Below are positions 5,644 through 6,586 of a stretch of DNA of 6,586 nucleotides, piece after piece. The notes beneath the pieces were generated by a model. That model did no database searches. It was not told where the DNA came from and worked only from the letters and a program-made list of their open reading frames with translations. Numbering within the stretch: the stretch's first letter is position 1; every line of letters begins with the position of its first letter. The DNA is from Candidatus Sulfopaludibacter sp. SbA3 (GTDB taxonomy: Bacteria; Acidobacteriota; Terriglobia; Bryobacterales; Bryobacteraceae): positions 1-6,586 of the forward strand of contig CAMDKT010000340.1 of assembly GCA_945900935.1 (NCBI GenBank), in the 5' to 3' direction. A program made the translations under genes and the position numbers.

Positions 5644-6390
5644 ATGTGGCGGTTACTTTTCGCGGTGGCGTTGTTTGGCGAGACCGGCTTTTTGGACCGG
5701 GCGGTTACGGTGGCGGGCGAGAAGCATTTGTACCAGGTCTACGTGCCGCGGGATTACTCGGCGGACCGCGCTTGGCCGGTGATTCTGTTTTTGCACGGCG
5801 CGGGGGAATCGGGCACGAATGGGATTACGCAGTCGTTGAGCGGACTGCCGGCGGCGATTCGGAAGTATCCGGAGCGGTTTCCCGCGATTGTAGTGATGCC
5901 ACAGTCGTCGCCAACGCGGCAGTGGATCGAAGGCGTCGAGCAGAATAGCGCCCTCGCGGCGTTGGACGCGGCTTTGAAGGAGTTTCGCGTTGATACGGAC
6001 CGCGTGTATTTGACGGGGCTTTCCAAGGGCGGGTACGGAACTTGGCATTTGGCGGCGAGGGAGCCGGGGCGGTTCGCGGCAATCGCGCCGATTTGCGGCG
6101 GGATTGTATTCTCGAAGCGATTGTTGGACCGGCTAGGCAAAGTGGAAGCGGACTTTCCGTCGAACGCGGATTTGGCGAAGAAGATCGGGGCGGGGATGCC
6201 CGTGTGGGCGTTCCACGGGGGGGCGGACGCGACGGTGCCGCCGGAGGCCTCGCGATCCGCTGTGGAAGCGCTGCGGGGTCTTGGCAGCGGCGTTAAATAC
6301 ACGGAGTATAAGCTCGACTTTATCCAATTTCGGGAGGGCGTCAAGGGGAGTGGTGACGCTGAGCAAATGCACGAACGGAAGTTAGGCTAA
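5644..6390 (+). CDS. Alpha/beta-hydrolase (esterase/PHB-depolymerase-like) with a replaced C-terminus and no catalytic His
   Basis: The 248-residue product begins with a short hydrophobic head (MWRLLFAVALFG) that could be a weak signal peptide. The fold markers follow in order: VILFLHGAGE (oxyanion region, H51-G52), a QSSPTRQW strand, the nucleophile elbow G125-L-S127-K-G-G, and the acid D195 in FHGGADATVP. In this family the next strand (YTEY) is followed within a few residues by the catalytic His, typically P-x-x-G-H-x-x-W. Here resemblance stops after Y222 (base 6309), and the last 26 residues are unrelated, lysine- and glutamate-rich, with only H243. So S127 and D195 remain but the triad is incomplete; the protein is probably inactive or a recent 3' truncation. 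AGGAGG (5629-5634) lies 9 bases before the ATG. The exact substrate class (carboxylesterase, feruloyl esterase, depolymerase) is unknown. Confidence 0.75.
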   Translation: MWRLLFAVALFGETGFLDRAVTVAGEKHLYQVYVPRDYSADRAWPVILFLHGAGESGTNGITQSLSGLPAAIRKYPERFPAIVVMPQSSPTRQWIEGVEQNSALAALDAALKEFRVDTDRVYLTGLSKGGYGTWHLAAREPGRFAAIAPICGGIVFSKRLLDRLGKVEADFPSNADLAKKIGAGMPVWAFHGGADATVPPEASRSAVEALRGLGSGVKYTEYKLDFIQFREGVKGSGDAEQMHERKLG

Positions 6391-6432
6391 GCAAAAGAAG
6401 CTGAACAAATAACCGAAGGCAAGTTAGGCTAA
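6358..6432 (+). repeat. 33-bp direct repeat, two copies, 42-bp period
   Basis: Copy 1 is 6358-6390 and copy 2 is 6400-6432; 27 of 33 bases match, with the last 12 (AAGTTAGGCTAA) identical. The 9-base spacer is unrelated to the bases before copy 1. The 42-bp period keeps frame: copy 1 encodes AEQMHERKLG-stop, the actual end of the hydrolase frame, and copy 2 encodes AEQITEGKLG-stop just beyond. Substitutions cluster mid-unit. The minus-strand zinc-ribbon gene uses a stop (6426-6424) inside copy 2. Confidence 0.8.
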
Positions 6433-6586
6433 AACAGACTTTTCACGGAATGTTTTATGCTTAGGGTAGCCGGAAGAACAAGCTGGACATTTGACGCGGG
6501 TTAGGATACCGTATGGTGGATGAACAGCTCCACAATTCGGACACCGGTAGAACGGCGCTGGCTGAAAGTTCTCGGAACACTCAATG
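6424..6586 (-). CDS. C-terminal end of an unrecognised zinc-ribbon protein (5' end outside window)
   Basis: Reading leftward from the window edge, one minus-strand frame is open for 53 codons to the TAA at 6426-6424. It contains two C-x2-C knuckles 14 residues apart: FYRCPNCGAVHPP and TRVKCPACSSGYP, a layout typical of a zinc ribbon, then a basic tail ending KHKTFREKSVLA. It was missed by start-to-stop ORF logic because its start is outside the window. I do not recognise the family; zinc ribbons at the C-terminus occur in nucleic-acid-binding proteins, nucleases and small regulators, and nothing here decides between them. The surrounding DNA is about 40 % GC (24 of 60 bases at 6421-6480) against 46 of 60 at 6181-6240, which suggests a different origin from the neighbouring hydrolase. 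Confidence 0.6.
   Translation of the reverse strand, partial: IECSENFQPAPFYRCPNCGAVHPPYGILTRVKCPACSSGYPKHKTFREKSVLA

Noticed and set aside
6133..6372. Minus-strand open frame over the hydrolase end
   Set aside because: Most of it is antisense to the conserved D195 region; the part beyond 6310 is too short to judge.
6358..6432. GTTAGGC motifs in the repeat as integron attC sites
   Set aside because: They fit GTTRRRY, but I found no matching RYYYAAC partner at the right distance and no folded attC structure; no integrase in view.

Overview
The window reads as chromosomal DNA of a GC-rich Gram-negative bacterium, most likely an acidobacterium of the Solibacter/Bryobacter type. The clues are a MacB/FtsX-like permease tail of the kind duplicated widely in that phylum, the style of the NrdA/NrdB pair, and a short NifU_N scaffold protein that has Ala where the third cluster cysteine normally sits. 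The assignment is by remembered family resemblance, not by a search.

Layout. Bases 1-519 are the 3' end of an ABC-transporter permease. Bases 577-914 are a degraded 3' end of an Fpg/MutM-type DNA glycosylase: the N-terminal part is absent, there is a frameshift, and the first zinc-finger Cys pair is gone. A gene-free stretch (915-1257) carries a hairpin, a good sigma-70-like promoter (1126-1155) and three weak NrdR-box-like motifs spaced exactly 31 bp apart. The core of the window is a class I ribonucleotide reductase operon, nrdA (1258-3663) and nrdB (3682-4680), with all recognised catalytic residues present. Running against it, with a 35-bp tail-to-tail overlap, is an IscU/SufU-like scaffold gene (5026-4646, minus). 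A divergent control region (5027-5218) separates that from a mutT-like Nudix gene (TTG start, 5219-5638), which is followed after 5 bp by an alpha/beta-hydrolase gene (5644-6390).

The right end is disturbed. The hydrolase loses family resemblance at about 6310, just before the catalytic His should appear. From there the DNA is much less GC-rich, contains a 33-bp direct repeat with a 42-bp period that twice encodes the same short tail and stop codon, and meets the C-terminus of a zinc-ribbon protein on the minus strand that runs off the window.

How the genes fit together: RNR makes dNTPs, the Nudix protein may clean oxidised nucleotides, and the lost Fpg would have repaired oxidised bases in DNA, so there is a loose nucleotide/DNA-oxidation theme. 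This link is inference from proximity. I see no convincing new multi-gene system. The items most worth following are the broken hydrolase with its in-frame tail repeat, the decayed glycosylase, and the 31-bp-phased operator candidates.
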